Below, one piece after another: positions 23,481-35,305 of a stretch of 64,000 nucleotides of DNA. A model generated the notes under the pieces. It made no database searches, was not told the origin of the DNA, and saw nothing but the letters and a program-made list of their open reading frames with translations. The DNA is from Ephemerocybe angulata (Eukaryota > Basidiomycota > Agaricomycetes > Agaricales > Psathyrellaceae). The translations under genes and the position numbers were made by a program. The stretch's first letter is position 1, and every line of letters starts with the position of its first letter. The stretch covers positions 62,001-126,000 of the forward strand of contig JAACJK010000221.1 in the NCBI GenBank assembly GCA_013368325.1, read 5' to 3'.

Positions 23481-24461
23481 CGCCACATATGACACCGGCT
23501 TAGGATGCATGATGTAGATACACCGACTGCCCAGCTCGGCCCTGAACCAATCTCATAATTCATTGCACTAATCCACGCGTCCGTGCGCGACGCGTTTGTT
23601 TGCCCCACATCAATTCACGAACCAAAGTGCGCCATGGTCCGTGCGCACGTCGCCTCCCTATATATACGAGCCATCATCCATTTGGAATCCTTACCACTCT
23701 GGCCTTTTGGCTTAGATCAAGTGTAGTATCTGTTCTTAATAGTTTAACCACTATTATGAGGGCATTGCCCTCATTTTTGGTTATCTTATTTTTGCCGCCC
23801 CAGCTCCTCGGGCTCTGCTTGCAACCCGGGGACACGATGACCTTGCCATTGCAGTACCGGCTTGCGTCGTCGGGGGATCCCCTCCTTTATGGGACCGCTC
23901 TCTTTGCTGGATCTTTCTAATGCGCATCTTGTTGATGTCGCAGCGGAATTCAGCAAACGGATGGTTTTCTCTTCCTTAATCGTTTTGAGTAGTGCTTTGA
24001 ACGGTACGAGGAGGCATGGGTTTGTCTACGAAGTATTAGATTAGAGTTCGTTTTACGCTACACTGGTCCTGTAAGGTCTTGTGTCGAGAGTAATGAAACA
24101 TTTGAAAGACTGGTGTCGGTATATCTGCTCTGAGCAACTGGCGTTACGAAAGGTTAGCTTCCGGAACCGTTGAAGGGCGTTTGATGTTCAAACGGTTCGT
24201 GAGTCGCGTTGTGCTCCCTTGTGGTTATTCCTGCCTCTGACCGTATTTCATCTTCCCGAAGGTCACCAGAAAGCGCCAGACTCATGGACCACTTACTCTT
24301 CCTTTTCCTGCTGACAGGTTTCGGGTAGTCAGTGCCAGGTTATGGCCGCAAGCGAGCGCCCGCAAACCCTGGCTGCCTGCGCATGCCATCTCGAAACCCC
24401 GGCCATATCTGCCTCGAGGCATCCTGCCCTATAAGTACAAGTCACTTTCGTTGACGCTGCG
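23481..24461. other. Intergenic, no gene supported
   Basis: Short frames only. A frame at about 23757-23920 has a hydrophobic start (MRALPSFLVILFLPPQLLG) but no follow-on exon, so I do not call it. Confidence 0.35.
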
Positions 24462-26156
24462 ATGTCCCAGGCATCTGTCGCGTCTACGTCCCCCACTATG
24501 TCAACCCAGACCACTGTCGGGGAGCCGCTTCCCTATGATGTCCTTGTGCATATTTCCGATAAGGTGTGCCATCTCCAACCCCTCATCGATGAGGGCTCCT
24601 ACTCACCGTTGTTGTTTTCCAGGTCTGTGAAACCGACTTCGCGAGCCTCTGCGCCTTGCGCCTTGTCTCTAAAGCGACGAACGAAATCGCTGAGCCGAAA
24701 GTGTTCGCATCGACCTCGATAAGCTTCACAAACAGGCCTTACACCCCTTCTCAGTTGGAGGCGATGGCTTCGGGGACTAGTCCCTATTCACGGTGGACGA
24801 CGAACCTTTCGATCCCTGAAAACGCTCTTATACCCCTCGAACTCGCCGATAGAGACCCTTTGCAGGGCGAGGAAAGAGACCGGCTCTTGGCATGTCAAAC
24901 GGAGTTTCTCGTTCCAGCCCTCGAATCCTTGCAGGGACTTAAGTCTGTCAAGTGAGCTTTTCCCATCTTGACGATTTTGTGACGACCCCTCTGACCGATA
25001 TCCCGTGCTGCAGGTTCGATACTTCCCGAAGGAGCCCTTACGAAGACGTTCTTTCCGCGTTGGCACGTCTGCCGAACCTGGAGGCATTGATCAATACGAA
25101 TTGCGACTACCACGAGCCCATACCAGCGCACCTGGAGAAATTCTCAAACCTCCGACACATCGCGCTCTCGAACATTTACCTCTACCCTGGTACCGTTGCC
25201 GTATTGAAGCGCATGCTGGCGCGAAGCCTCACCACTCTCGAAATCTTTACCCTGGATCCACACCAGCTCTGGGACCCAGATGCCGAATCTTATACGTCAG
25301 TCAAATTAGAGGACCTGTTCGATAAGGGCACGGGAACATCCCCCTCGCCTTCCCTCCCGGCGTTGAGAGCGTTAAAAGTCACTGGCGTCGAGCTCGCGGC
25401 CACTTCCATTCCCATTCTTCGGTCCTTGGTCAAGTTGCAGGTGACCAGTCTCGAGCCACACAGCAACGACGTCGAAGACGGCTTCTGGGGTGCGCTCGAG
25501 AATTTAGGGGTCCGTCTAGAGCACCTGGAAGTGGCGCACCTATCGCCGGCTGCGATAAAATACCTGGTATCGTACGAGGGTCTGCGCGAGCTGCAACTGG
25601 GCTCGACGTCTTTTTCGAAGAGTGACGACCACTTTGCGCAGTTCGCCCCTGATGTTCTGTCCAAGCATCGAAAAACGCTTACGAGGTTGTCCTTGTCCTG
25701 TTTAGATGTCGCCGAGTTTAGGTGCACGGAGGAGGATTTCGAGTTGATTTATCAGTGTGCGCAGCTGGACACCTTGACCTTTGGGTACACTGAATCATCT
25801 TCCAAACCTGGAAGAGCCCCAACTGTCTCTTTGGTATGCTGTTCATCCCAGTCTTTCCCTTCTCTCGTTTAACGGGCCTATTCCAGGACCTCCTCCTCCC
25901 TCGTTTGGCGGAGAGACTCCCGCGCCTTCGTCAACTCTACATCTACCCGAAACCTGGAGGAACCCACTTTATTGGGATGTCCCGCGGTGCCCACGAGAAG
26001 ATCATCTCTACCTTCGTAAAGGGCGTTTGCGATGTACATTTTGCCAACACTGTACCGCGATTTAAATTGCTGGGACCCAAGAATTGTGGCCCGTTCGACT
26101 TTGACCTCGAGACTCGGCGCTTCTTCGAAGTAAAGGAAACATTGCCTCCGACCTAA
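24462..26156 (+). CDS. F-box-like protein, paralog A
   Basis: Four exons: 24462 to about 24563, 24623 to about 24952, about 25015 to 25833, and about 25888-26156. The first pair reads VGEPLPYDVLVHISDK then VCETDFASLCALRLVSK, a divergent F-box. Family segments follow: NEIAEPKVFASTSISF, FLVPALESLQGLKSV, LARLPNLEALINTNC, KFSNLRHIALSNIYL and LRALKVTGVELAATS, the rhythm of leucine-rich repeats. The last exon ends RFFEVKETLPPT. A very similar gene lies at 29570 on the same strand with the same intron positions, so the two come from a local duplication. It is probably an SCF adaptor; substrate unknown. The F-box identity is weaker than that of the other F-box genes here. Confidence 0.7.
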
Positions 26157-27081
26157 ACTTCACGTTGACCTTGTATTGCCCTCATGTACCTCTTTTGCGC
26201 TCGCTCAGCTACGCTTAACTTTAAAACAATTCAATTCGTTTGGCCCCTACTTGTCTGCCCGACGATATCATGCCATTGGCTGCACAACCAGCACTTCAAC
26301 ATGTCTAGGAGATATATAAGCGGCATCTGCCACTCAAAAAGGCAACCCTCACACGCCTTGCCTTGTGGGAGGTATGTCTTGCGATATCTGAGACGTGCTC
26401 AGTGGCCAACGCTAAGCGTGGCTGGTACGAGTCCGTCGAGGGCCGGGGCCTGACGCGGACGGGGCTAGGTTTGAATTTGAGGAGCCCTTGAAATCTGTGA
26501 TGCTACGAGGGAGTTTCTCGCTACCTACAAGCCTTTCTCGGACAGGAACAGAGGCAAGGGCATGTTAAATGGGAAAGGATGACATCGACAAAGACGAAAA
26601 CACATCCGAGGGAGGGTGCGGGTAGAATCGAGTACAGCCTCACTAACGAAAGGAGGACGGACATCCAAGGAAAGAAGACAGGCGGGTGAACACTACACAG
26701 ATGTAACCAACCGACCAGCCGAACATCACACAATTCAGCGACATTCAACATAGCCACGGGTCCGACTTTTGCTCTATTTGTAAACCCGCTCAACTTTGTC
26801 CTAGCTAGAGACCGCTCAAACGACGAACGACTTGTTCGCTCGTCGAGATGGGTGTGAAGGAAACATGCAATCGAAAATCGATCGATAAGCATAGACAGGT
26901 AGGCAGGTAGAGGTTGTGCACGAAAACAACAACAAATGCAGGGAAAGAATGGATGGATGGAATGATGAGTGATATAGCACCGTAATATCGTCAAGTGTCA
27001 TCGAAGATAATCAGCGTAGTAGGCTGGTGGGCGAGTAGGGGCGGCGGTGGAATGGCGCTTGGTTCTTCTTGCCTATGGCCC
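26157..27081. other. Intergenic / 3' region
   Basis: Between paralog A (+) and the SIP5-like gene (-). A TATATAA at about 26313 has no clear gene behind it. The minus strand is T-rich from 26520, fitting a 3' untranslated region. Confidence 0.3.
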
Positions 27082-28655
27082 CTATTCGTAGGAGTCGAAG
27101 TCGAGTGGGTGGGTTCCATGGCGGACGAAACCAGACGGTTTCGCCTGGCTGGTCGTCAAAAGGGGCTCGGCGGCAACCGTTGACTCTGGCGAGGATGCGA
27201 GCTGCCCATACGCCACTGCCTGATCTGCGAGCGACGAAGACGAGGACGGCGGTCGAGGAAGGTCTCCAGTGAGCGTTGACGAAAGCGAGGATCCCGTCGT
27301 TGTTGAAGTGGCTCCTGCGTCTGCTTCGCCTCGTCCCAGGTTGATCGTGGGAACGGGGGCCGGCTTGGACGATACAATAGGAGGGCGAGAGGAGTTCAGG
27401 AATGCGGAGGCGGTACCAGAGAACATGAGCGCTGCGTTCATAGTGCTAAAGGGCGTCGGCGATCGGGAGATGTTGTTGCCAGCAGGAGGTGTTCGACTCC
27501 GTGAAGCTGACTGTGAAGGCTGACCCGAGGCTAGTGACGATGCCGGAATCGAGGAAGACGTTGAAGGAAGCGGATTCGGTCCCGCTGAAGAGGATATGCC
27601 GTCCGCTTGTGAAGATGTCCCCTGTACGCCAGCAGCTCGTTCCGCCTCCTCCTTCTTTCTCTTTTCCTCAGCTTCCTTCCTCTCTTCGTGGTCAATCAAG
27701 GAGAGTCGCATTGCCTCCATGAGCATCAACTGTTGGCAACCGGTGTAAGATACCTGGGGATGCACGATGCAAGTTGTACTCACCTCTTCCAAATCTTGGC
27801 CTGACACACCAACATATTGACCACCTTCGGCATTAGGATTCCGATCATGCCTTCGTCTCCTAAGAACTTCCGGGGTTGGCTTCCGCAGCTGCATCCTCTG
27901 GGGTCTGTATCCTCCAAATGCCCACAGGAATAAGCCTGTCCCCCACCTGTCGCATGATGATCCTTCGATTGCCACGCCGTGCAACGGCTGCTCTAACCGC
28001 TGCAAGTTTAGCCTCCCAATCAGGTCGAATTTGATCTTTAGAACGGGTTAGATGAGTGGAAGTTCGTAGCGAAGAGTGTCAGACCTATGGTCACAACTTC
28101 TGGACTATCAGCGCTGTAACTCTTCTGTCGGATCCTTCGCTGCTGATGCCTGCACGCCATGGGGGAGGGGTGTAGACCACGCCAAAGTTACCCTGAACAC
28201 AGTAGGGACACGCTGCTGGTTCGGATACGAGGTGGGTTGTGGTGGGTTCAGCGCGCCTGATTTGGACGAAACACTCTGTGCAGATGGCTTGGTCGCAACA
28301 TCGCGAGTGGTTGATATTGGCAGGGTAGTACTGAGGAGATGATGTAATGAATTCACGGCCAGTGAACGAGGACGACGACAAGAACGAACCAGAAAGCAAA
28401 TGGGACACTCGGTTGCGCCGCGATAGATGGCAGCTTCTGGTCGGAACTCCTTGATGGTACTCTGGCGTTTACTATGGCTTGGTTTGCTTGTGTCGGCACG
28501 AGGTGCAGTTTCAGTACTGTTCTCGGGATTCAGGCGCCTCCCTTCGTGCGGCGAGAACTTGGTCGTCGTCCCAGGTCTCGTCGTACTCTTCGAGGGGGCG
28601 GTAGAAGGGGGCTAACTTCCTTGAAACAATAAGCTGGGTGACCACGGATTGGGAC
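27082..28655 (-). CDS. SIP5-like RING-type protein, one apparent frame break
   Basis: Minus-strand exons give [19 protein letters not shown] and [16 protein letters not shown], then [16 protein letters not shown] spliced to [20 protein letters not shown] and [20 protein letters not shown]. This is the CPIC...CxxC...CPYC zinc-binding region of Sip5, a SNF1-interacting protein of yeast. [19 protein letters not shown] and [16 protein letters not shown] follow. The frame then slips by one base near 27890, or uses an unusually short intron of 37 nt, before [20 protein letters not shown] and, after an intron, [18 protein letters not shown] and a Ser/Pro-rich tail. The expected N-terminal exon (LVPQG..Y) was not found upstream of 28655. 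In yeast Sip5 links Snf1 kinase to the phosphatase Reg1/Glc7; the role here is inferred. Confidence 0.7.
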
Positions 28656-29569
28656 TTACAAAGTTTGGACTAATATAAATAAAAGGCAGCCTCGAGTGAT
28701 GTAATCGCAGTCCGCACCGACGAAGCAGGGCGGAAATGTGTGACATCATTTGCATGTGGCTGCCAGCGCTTAGCGCCAGAAACGACCTCTACACCCAGGG
28801 CCTAGCTACAAGAACAATATGAATTGAAAGAGAACTGTGAGCCATATCAATGAGTGTAGATACTTAATAATTAGCCATAGTTGAGACACACGACCGCATC
28901 GACGGTAATTCGTCGGTTACTCTGGTGTACACACTCAGGTGTAGGTCGGTAATTTCCTTCATCTTGCGCTTTTTGCTCAGCTTCGTCCCACAATATGATG
29001 GACAGAGGGTGGGTGTTCGATGCTCTGGCAAGGCGTGGTTGCGTGTGCTGTCCGGCAAAGGGTGGGGCGAAGCGAGAGGGCTGGAGTCGGCTAGCATATT
29101 CAAGATAAGTACCAAGGATAGGGCCCGGCGCTCATATGGGAGCACAGAACGAGTGTCGGAGAACTGAGAGAGTTTGGTGGATCGTTGCTCCCGACCTACA
29201 TCCGCTGACAGAGGTAAAACTGAGCATGTTGACATCAAAAAGGACACAGTGGGCATAGTCGCGGAGGCGGTAGCAGGCCACGCTGCAGATAGTTTTAAGA
29301 CAGCCCAGAAAGCGCAGTCTTTCTAGCACAGAATCTTCGGTTCAGAGAGACAACTGCAAGGAGATGATAGGAGATGATGTCAGGACTTTGAAAGCAGAGA
29401 GAACAAAGCGTTGGCAAAGGCGCGAATTCAGTGATTACGCCAGCCTTAGTCATGCTTACAAATGGTGATCCGATCAAATTTTTACCACTAAACCTGGATT
29501 TTGAAGGGCACAGAACGATTCCGCTAAAGACGGACTCGTAACTAGTAAGTTTCCCTCTTTCACCCTACC
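28656..29569. other. Intergenic between SIP5-like and paralog B
   Basis: Divergent promoter region. The missing first exon of the SIP5-like gene should lie here but could not be recognised. No other coding signal. Confidence 0.3.
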
Positions 29570-31232
29570 ATGACCTCTGTAGCGGCGCTGCTTCCATACG
29601 ACGTGCTTAGGGATATAATTGATGAGGTATGCCTACTCCTTCAACCTCTTTTCATGACCTCGATTGAAGCTTCCTCAGGTCCCAAAATCAGATTTCGCGA
29701 TCCTATGCGTTCTTCGCCTGGTCTCGAAAGCGATAAACGAGATTGTGGAGCCGAAAGTATTCGCTTCGACTTCGATAAGCTTCGCGGACAGGCCTTACAC
29801 TCCAGCTCAGTTGGAAGCCATGGCATCAGGGAATAGTCCTTACTCTCAGTGGACAACAAGCCTATCTATCCGGAAAATGGCCCTTCTTCCTCTTCAAGAC
29901 GTCCTCGCTGGTGACCGCTTCCAAGGCGAAGAAAGGAGCCAGCTCTTGTCGTGCCAGACGGCGTTTCTCGTCCCGGCGCTCGAATCGTTACGAAAGCTCA
30001 GATCTGTCTGGTGAGCTTCTTGTTTCGACAACTTCGCAGCTCTTGAACCCCTCTGATTGATCTCCTACCGTTGCAGTCTCGATGTATCTCGGAGGGAGCC
30101 TTTTGAAGACGTCCTTTCCTCTTTAGCCCGTCTGCCTAACTTGGAGGAACTTCGAGTTTTGAATTGCGACAACTACGAGGATAAACCATTATTCCTAGAG
30201 AAATTCTCAAACCTCCGCCATATCTCGCTGTCGAGAATTTACTTCCACCCATCCGCGGTCACGACCTTGAAGCGTATGACCGCACAGAGCCTCTCAACTC
30301 TAGAGACCTTGACACTGGCTCCACAGCAGGTTTGGGTCCCAGGAACCGGAGTCTCTACCCCAGTGAAACTGGAAGACCTGTTCGAGGAAAGCACAGGGGT
30401 TTCGAGCTCACCTTCCCTTCCCGCTCTGAATGCGCTACATGTTACGGGCGTCGAACTTGCAGCCACCTCCGTTCATCTCCTCAGGTCCTTGGTCAAGTTG
30501 CAGGTGGACATCTTAGACTGCCGCTCCGAACCACTGGAATTGGATGGCGTAAGAGACTGTTTCTGGGAAGCCCTTGAAAGCTCAGGAGTTCGTTTGGAGC
30601 GCCTTGCCATTTCTCATCTTACGCCAACTGCAGTGAAATATCTAACCTCATATGAAGGTCTACGCGAGCTTTTCCTGGGTCCCCTTTCATTCTCTAATGA
30701 TATTAGCCATGAGGATCACTTTGCCGAAGTTGGCCCAGGTGTTTTAACCCAACATCGGAAGTCGCTCAAGATATTGTCCTTGGCCCACTTGGACGTAGCC
30801 GAGTTCATATGCACGGAGAGGGATTTGGAGTTGATATGTTTGTGTGAGCAGCTAGACACACTGACCTTTGGCTACCCTGAGTCGGCCTTCGACCCAGAAA
30901 GAACCCCGACTATATCACTGGTACGTACTCTACGCTCCAGAACCATCCCCTTCTCTCGGCTGATGAACCTACTCCAGGACGCCCTCTTCCTTCGAATAGC
31001 AGAAAGACTCCCTCGCCTGCGTCAACTCTTGATCTATCCCAAACCCCCAGGATCACACTTTATCCCACAGACCGCGGCCGCTCGAAGCAACATGATCTCC
31101 GCCTTCGTAAAGGCCGTGTGCGAAGTGCATTATGCAGACACTGTCCCGCGATTCGAGCTGCTGGGATCATATGGATATGGCCCGTTCGATTTCGACCTCG
31201 GTACCCGGCGCTTCGTCGAAGTAAAGCGCTAA
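29570..31232 (+). CDS. F-box-like protein, paralog B
   Basis: Same architecture as the gene at 24462: exon 1 ends LLPYDVLRDIIDE, exon 2 starts VPKSDFAILCVLRLVSK and contains NEIVEPKVFASTSISF. After the next intron comes LDVSRREPFEDVLSSLARLP and the leucine-rich part. The last segment reads IAERLPRLRQLLIYPK and ends FGTRRFVEVKR-like (here LGTRRFVEVKR). The final intron (30921-30977, GTACGT to CCAG) is 57 nt with no stop, so retained and spliced forms are both in frame. Paralog A has the same intron with a stop. Both paralogs are intact by eye. Function inferred as for paralog A. Confidence 0.7.
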
Positions 31233-31541
31233 CAGCATTCGACTTTGACCTGAATATCGCTCCCCACCCCCGTCAGCTCATTTTGAGATGCGGGGATCCT
31301 AATCGACGCTGCTCATGAGAGCCTTCAATATCTCAACACCCCCGGATTGATTCTAGCTGGGTCTCACTTTCCTTCTAGTAGACCCGCCGTATTTTATGCC
31401 CCAACAGTATGTGCTTGAGTGTTACAATGAGGATGCAGCCGTGTTCGAAATGTCCACAGCCCATGAGATGCGTGTGTCGCGGAAGCTACACATCTGACCC
31501 TACTCGGGGATCGAGATGTTGACAGAGTCAAAGAGAGCCCC
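31233..31541. other. Convergent 3' region
   Basis: Between paralog B (+) and the SH3 gene (-). Nothing recognised. Confidence 0.3.
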
Positions 31542-31835
31542 TCACCGGTACCTCGTTGATGTAGTAGAAAGTTTACTGGCTCTCGAGCTTGCCGTCCCAG
31601 CTCGCGCATACAACGCCGCCTGAGCCTGACTCCGGTTTTCCATCGACTTCACGTAGTTGCTTGGGACCCACCCCCTTCTCACATTCCCGCCCAACCCGTA
31701 CCCATTCCACATTGTCCCTGTTATACAGTCCCACCACCCTGAGGGGTGCTTCGACATGATTTCGATGATGTCACCCTTGTCGAAGCTCAGGATTGCAGGG
31801 TCCGGATCAGAGAAGTCGTACATTGCTCTTGCCAT
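31542..31835 (-). CDS. Small SH3-domain protein or SH3 exon
   Basis: A frame of 97 residues that is almost entirely one SH3 domain: ARAMYDFSDPDPAILSFDKG (ALYDY-like start), DIIEIMSKHPSGWWDC (the WW of the ligand groove), then RRGWVPSNYVKSME (the GW-PSNYV end). An insert of about 15 residues sits between WWDC and RRGW. SH3 domains bind proline-rich peptides. In basidiomycetes a very similar SH3 opens Cdc25/Ste6-type Ras exchange factors, but no RasGEF catalytic part follows here. It could be a stand-alone adaptor, a first-exon fragment left by duplication, or part of a gene starting at the ATG at 32181 (MAPRNAAKSLHIATS), which has a plausible leader. The ATG at 31835 was chosen because the domain begins there. 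Confidence 0.55.
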   Translation of the reverse strand: MARAMYDFSDPDPAILSFDKGDIIEIMSKHPSGWWDCITGTMWNGYGLGGNVRRGWVPSNYVKSMENRSQAQAALYARAGTASSRASKLSTTSTRYR

Positions 31836-32666
31836 CTCTGTTGTTGGTGTTGGGAGGGAGAAGAGTTGTGATATGGGATTTGAGGAGGCAGAGGATGAGG
31901 GGAAAGAAGTTGATGTTGATGGCGGAGTCTGGTCAAGTTATGAGTACGCTGGGAAGGGGCTGAGAAGAAGGCTGGGACGACGCACGTTTGAGCCCCATGA
32001 GAGGGTACTGGAATAACCACTCGCGATTGTGTCTGTTGGACTCGGTCTTGGGGGCGTGTGACATGACCAGTCGGTATCGAGTACCTTTGGTGGAAGTGAG
32101 TGTCTGTCGAAGCTGGCAGGTACGAAGCAAACTTACGGAGGTCGCGATGTGAAGACTTTTAGCTGCGTTTCGAGGAGCCATCGTAGTGAAGGTGGGAGTG
32201 GATTAACGGGGGTCTTGAGCTGTTGATGTTGAGGGTGTTAAATAGCCCTGTGGAGTGAGGACGGCAACCAGGCAACAGAGTTGATCAGGCAAGAAACCAC
32301 GTATTGATGATTCCTAGGCTCAGTAGACGGTGATTTATACCTCACCCCCTACCAGGGGGAAGGTGGGTGCCATCACTCCGCCACCCCGAGATAAATCACT
32401 CGGAGATGGTTTCATGCTAAAGCTGTACCGGCGCCTACCAATGGCAAAAGGAGTGATAGGACCTCCAAGAACGAGGATCAAAACCTCACAGGGATCTGCG
32501 GATTTATAGGGCCCTTCGTTGAATACAAAGCGATTACACAACTTCAACGTACTCAATTACATCGACTGGTCCTGTTAGAATCGGTCAATTATCAGTTATC
32601 CGTTTTGCCTCGTTTCATACACGCGCCTAGATACGATGCACCGCACGAGCAACGCCTATCTGGCCG
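31836..32666. other. Upstream region of the SH3 gene
   Basis: Contains a possible first exon on the minus strand (ATG at 32181, donor-like GTAAGT after ATS) and a TATTTAA-like box upstream. No other signal. The FMT1 gene ends at 32667 on the same strand. Confidence 0.3.
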
Positions 32667-34351
32667 TTAATGACCAGTGAAACGGACCGCCTTATTCTTG
32701 CCCTGGACACCGTTCCAGAATGCCTGGGCGTGTAGAACTGGTTTCCCTTCTGGTTTGATTTTGCCAACACACAGAACACTTCCGTCGCTACAGCGGATGA
32801 ACAAAGCCATCGTATCCTGGGGGTTGGTCATGCAGATCACAGATCCTGAGTCCAAGGGGAGCCTTTGATGAACGGCATCAGCAGATTCTTGCGGACACAT
32901 TTGAAGATCGTGCAGTTGCACCGCTCGCTTCGTCGTGCCGGCAGGGGATGAAACCTCTACGAAGGTTGACGTTGGGCGCTGGGAGAAGATGAGGATATAG
33001 TCATTCATTATACAAGAGGATCGTACCTGGTGACCGATTGCCCTCCACCGGCGATGTGCCTGTTCCGCAGTGAGTTTCTGGGGGTCAAATTGAGCGTCTT
33101 CTAGGTAAATCATGGGAGCCGGTCGGATCGTGCTGCCACCATCAATACGCTGCGGCTTGGGAGGGCTCTGGATCTTTCGATCAACACCTGTTTCACGGAA
33201 GGAGGGGACGGATAGGAGCGGCTCACTCACTTCCTTCTTGTTCACGATATCACGAAGAAGCTTGACCAGCAGTTGTCCCCCTTCTCTCCCCAAAATATCT
33301 CGCATCTGATCAAAGGTGGCACTGCCTGGTTGAGGCTGGGAGGTATTCGTAAGTTCGATGTTCATCGAATGTGATTCATTTGTCGAAACGCACCAGCTTT
33401 CTGTGTGCCCAGATATCTCCTGCATCGATCCCTGACTTACGAGGCGGTTGCCCGTCCGATGTCTTTTTGACGGCCGGGAGCATTTCAATGACGCAGACGC
33501 CTGTTTCCTCATCTCCGTTCAGTAGCGCATGCTGGATGGGAGCCGGTCCACGATATTGGGGTAATAGAGAGGGGTGTACGTTCAGTCTGCGTGTTGGCAG
33601 AAAGTGGGCAAGGTGTTTGCCGGTGAGGATTCGTCCAAAGGAGGCGGTTACGAGGATGTGGGACTGTGGGGGAGGGGGCGAAGACTCAATTGAAGTTTCG
33701 GTTGGGCATGAGTAGGACGCGAAGGGTTCTGGAAGCTATTCGTCCCGTTAAAATAATTAGCTTGTAGTATTGCAGTTATGGTGATCCAGAGCGCGTGTAC
33801 CTTCCACTTCCGGAATTCAGCTTTCGAGGGAGGGATGAGTTTCACTCTAACATCTTGCAGGGTCTCAACCTTTGCCTTCAACGGTGCTATAGAAGAAATT
33901 CTCAGAACGTGATAGCCCACAAGTACTGTTAACGCACATATCGAGATTTGACTGCCACGTCTTCCTACGCGTTGGTCAGGGTTTGTCGCCACGACAAGTT
34001 CATCCCAGACATCTAAGAAAGGCGCAATTCAGTATAGTTTAGGTATCCTGACAAGTACATAAACATTTGAATGGTACAGGCTATTCTCTAGAGCTCACCT
34101 CGTGCTTTGTATAGCTCTTCCAAGACGAGACAAGAGAATTCGTCGCGTCCCATAAAGAGGACCTTCAGCTTCTCTTGCTGGGTGCTTGTTCCATACTGGC
34201 GAGCTATGGAGAGACTTGAGGAGTTTCCTAATGCTCTAAAACGGCACCTCGATACTCTCAAGGATATGGAAATGCATGATACCATCCCGCAGTGATAGTT
34301 CGCTGGAAAGCTCGTCGCGTCCAATTTCTCGGGCCTCGGCGCCAATTTCAA
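32667..34351 (-). CDS. FMT1: Mitochondrial methionyl-tRNA formyltransferase
   Basis: Formylates the methionine on initiator tRNA for mitochondrial translation, using 10-formyl-tetrahydrofolate. The N-terminus (about 50 residues) is basic and Ser-rich, fitting a mitochondrial presequence. It is followed by [20 protein letters not shown], the start of the formyltransferase fold. After introns near 34.05 and 33.95 kb comes the core with [20 protein letters not shown] (the catalytic HPSLLP..RG..P region), [16 protein letters not shown] and [10 protein letters not shown]. The last exon (from about 33370) is the C-terminal tRNA-binding part with [14 protein letters not shown] and [16 protein letters not shown]. 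Transcription diverges from the NAT9-like gene, with only 90 bp between the start codons. Confidence 0.85.
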
Positions 34352-34441
34352 CTCCTAACCCCAAGGCACAGCACTGCCACAGCTGGGCCAATCTCTTCGG
34401 TCTCTCTCTCTCTCTTTTCTGCGACCTCTACCTCGAATTCC
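34352..34441. promoter_or_regulatory. Very short divergent promoter FMT1 / NAT9-like
   Basis: Only 90 bp separate the two start codons on opposite strands. It holds a CT-dinucleotide run near 34403-34416 and no TATA box. Such spacing implies shared regulatory elements and overlapping leaders. Confidence 0.5.
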
Positions 34442-35305
34442 ATGAAGGCCAATATCAACCAAGTTCTAGTTGGAAAGAAGGCCGTCCTCGTTCCTTATGC
34501 GGCCTCTCATGTTCCTGTTCGTACAGACGGGCTGATAGACCTTCCGTGCTTTATTCAATGGCTCTTCTTCACGGCTTGGTGGCTCTCATAGAAATACCAC
34601 GAATGGATGCTTAGCGAAGAGCTCCGCGAACTCACGGCGAGTGAACCTCTGAGCCTAGAGGAGGAGTATGAGATGCAAGGTATTTCGGCGCCTTCCATCT
34701 GTCAACTTCACTTACCAATGCTGGACTTTGCAGAAAAATGGCAGGTGGACGAGGATAAGTTGACCTTTATCATACTTTCTAGAGAAGGGGTCGATCTCCC
34801 GGATGATTCCTCTATTTCTCCCTCGGACCCACAACTGAAGCAGTGTCCTATGGTCGGCGACGTGAACATATTCCTGAGCGGCTCCCTGCAAAATCTACGA
34901 TCTCCTTTGAAGCGCGCTTATGACTCCGAGCATGAGGAAGACAGAGAAGAGGAGGAGGAAGAAGGGCACGCGGAGGTCGAAATCATGATAGCAGGTGAGG
35001 CGCTTCCTCCTTCCTTACCCGTTTCACCTTTAAATCTCACCCCACCAGAGCCGGCCTATCGTCGAAAGGGCTATGCAAGAGAGGCCTTGCAATTGATGCT
35101 GCACTATGCAACCGGCCACCCTTTCTCCTCAAGCACCACCATAGAATCTCCGCTCAAGATCGCTCCCACTCGTCTCCTCACTCGGATCTCGGAAACAAAC
35201 GAAGCCAGCATATCCCTGTTCGAAACCCTGGGATTCCAGTTAACGAAGCGAATCCAAGTGTTTGCGGAAATAGAGATGCGATGGCAAGCGGACTTATCAC
35301 TCTAA
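34442..35305 (+). CDS. NAT9-like GNAT N-acetyltransferase
   Basis: Exon 1 (34442 to about 34516) reads MKANINQVLVGKKAVLVPYA. A 75-nt intron leads to KYHEWMLSEELRELTASEPL and SLEEEYEMQ. After a further intron come KWQVDEDKLTFIILSR and GDVNIFLSG, an acidic Glu run, then, across an intron, EPAYRRKGYAREALQLMLHY and NEASISLFETLGFQLTKR. The motif YRRKGYAREAL is the acetyl-CoA binding motif A of GNAT enzymes, and the HEWM..EELRELTASEPLSLEEE opening is diagnostic of the N-acetyltransferase 9 family. An acidic insert of about 20 residues interrupts the middle. NAT9 has been linked to microtubule stability in animals; the role in fungi is unknown. Confidence 0.85.
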
